Assembly: GCA_001586965.3 (NCBI GenBank)
Contig: LUCW03000024.1
Span: 20,001-40,000 of the forward strand
Length of the DNA: 20,000 bases
Direction of reading: 5' to 3'
Source: Sphaeroforma sirkka
Taxonomy: Eukaryota > Opisthokonta > Ichthyosporea > Ichthyophonida
Shown: positions 19,156 through 20,000 of the stretch, piece after piece
Position numbering within the stretch: the stretch's first letter is position 1
Layout: the number at the start of each line of letters is the position of its first letter
Notes under the pieces: model-generated
The model's database searches: none
What the model saw: only the letters and a program-made list of their open reading frames with translations
Told to the model about the DNA's origin: nothing
Position numbers and translations under genes: made by a program

Positions 19156-19345
19156 GAATACATCCACCACCGAGTTTCTCGCGCGACGCTGGGCCAACTG
19201 TAGCGTAGTGCAAATCCTCGCGAGAGCGGTTCATAATTGTATCGTTCACATCAGACCGACTATGCTGCATAGAGAAGCGTCCCCGTAGATTATCGCCGAA
19301 GCGATTGCGAACACTGGTATGTGAATCGGATATACTGAACCGGAC
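19151..19345 (-). CDS. Terminal exon of an unidentified minus-strand gene
   Basis: A strong acceptor (GTGTTTTTCATGTACAG, cut between 19346 and 19345) opens a phase-0 frame of 64 residues: VRFSISDSHTSVRNRFGDNL, then RGRFSMQHSRSDVNDT and SREDLHYATVGPASREKLGG, ending at TAA. It is rich in Ser, Arg and Asp, like a disordered C-terminal tail. An AATAAA overlaps the stop codon. The remaining exons must lie to the right, mostly outside the window; none could be placed between 19346 and 20000. The function is unknown. Confidence 0.6.
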   Translation of the reverse strand, partial: VRFSISDSHTSVRNRFGDNLRGRFSMQHSRSDVNDTIMNRSREDLHYATVGPASREKLGGGCIQ

Positions 19346-19960
19346 CTGTACATGAAAAACACAGAGGCTTGATGGTAGGTCAGTTTTATTTGGCCCACAA
19401 TACAGACAACTATGAAATACATAAGATCGCACCAGCGCGAAAGAAAGGCGACATCGTCATATTATTTCGGTATTAATTTTGTTTGATGTACAGAATGCTA
19501 TGAAGCGGTATTAGATAGCCACTTTTTCGAACGATGAGTGTTGGACGCACGAAACCACAAAACAGCACTAGCAAAGATTGAAGTCTAAAAACGACAGAGT
19601 TAGGGTTCGATTCCGTTGGATATTCAAAATATTCTACATTAACTCGTACAGAAATCGAACAGGCTGCATCGCGACCGGACAGATCAGAGACAACAGGGTA
19701 GTCTATTTATGTTAAGATATGACTTATTTTTATCGGTAAACTATAAGATTATTTATAAATTCAGGTAGGATACAGACTGATTTGACATAAAACAATGTAA
19801 ATTTTCCCTGAACATGAGTGCAAAATAGTAAATGTACTTTTGCACAGGTAGTTACGAAATAATCATATCCAAGAAAACTAATCGATTCTGTTTTACAGAA
19901 ACACTGCTTTGTGTTTCAATTAGTTTGAAAACTGTATGAATAAATAACACGGATGTATAC
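19346..19960. other. Probable intron of the minus-strand gene
   Basis: AT-rich sequence upstream (on the minus strand) of the terminal exon. No further exon was identified. Confidence 0.35.
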
Positions 19961-19961
19961 A

Positions 19962-19962
<1 letters not shown>

Positions 19963-20000
<38 letters not shown>
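19963..20000. repeat. (TA)n tract at the window end
   Basis: An uninterrupted TA run continues to the last base, so its full length is unknown. Confidence 0.95.

Overview
The window looks like intron-rich eukaryotic nuclear DNA. Exons are short, splice sites are mostly GT-AG (GTAAGT, GTGAGT and GTATGT donors), and introns run from about 0.2 to 1 kb or more. The introns are packed with (TA)n, (TG)n and (TATG)n tracts and private minisatellites. Degenerate TTTAGGG-like telomere motifs are scattered on the left. A unicellular holozoan such as an ichthyosporean would fit, but that is inference from texture only. No bacterial features, CRISPR array, rRNA or tRNA were seen.

Left half (about 0.1-12.5 kb, + strand): the main gene encodes a seven-transmembrane receptor-like protein. 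From the first membrane helix to the stop I can place 11 exons (4757-4919, 5216-5301, 5866-5990, 6490-6726, 7802-7973, 8175-8340, 9088-9307, 10226-10346, 10929-10990, 11439-11581, 12328-12458). Their phases agree at all ten junctions and give 541 residues: seven helices, a coiled coil and a long Ser/Pro/Arg-rich cytoplasmic tail. An AATAAA lies 23 bp after the stop. The 7TM part resembles the receptor half of 7TM-RGS proteins (plant RGS1 type; a ligand-sensing membrane protein acting on G proteins), but no RGS domain is visible. Upstream exons at 3481-3609, 475-578 and 117-240 may encode the extracellular N-terminus; they fit in phase but are less certain. The true start is unresolved and may lie outside the window. 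Nearly every intron of this gene carries its own tandem repeat, and two of these repeats have copied pieces of neighbouring exons (TM3 exon; coiled-coil exon).

Middle (12.5-14.4 kb): no recognisable gene, only a diverged short duplication.

Right (about 14.4-18.4 kb, - strand): an old, heavily broken LTR retrotransposon of the Ty3/gypsy type, with gag, reverse transcriptase and RNase H remnants in the canonical order. Its LTRs could not be identified.

Far right (19.15-19.35 kb, - strand): a convincing terminal exon of another spliced gene, whose stop codon overlaps an AATAAA. The rest of that gene lies to the right. The window ends in a (TA)n tract.
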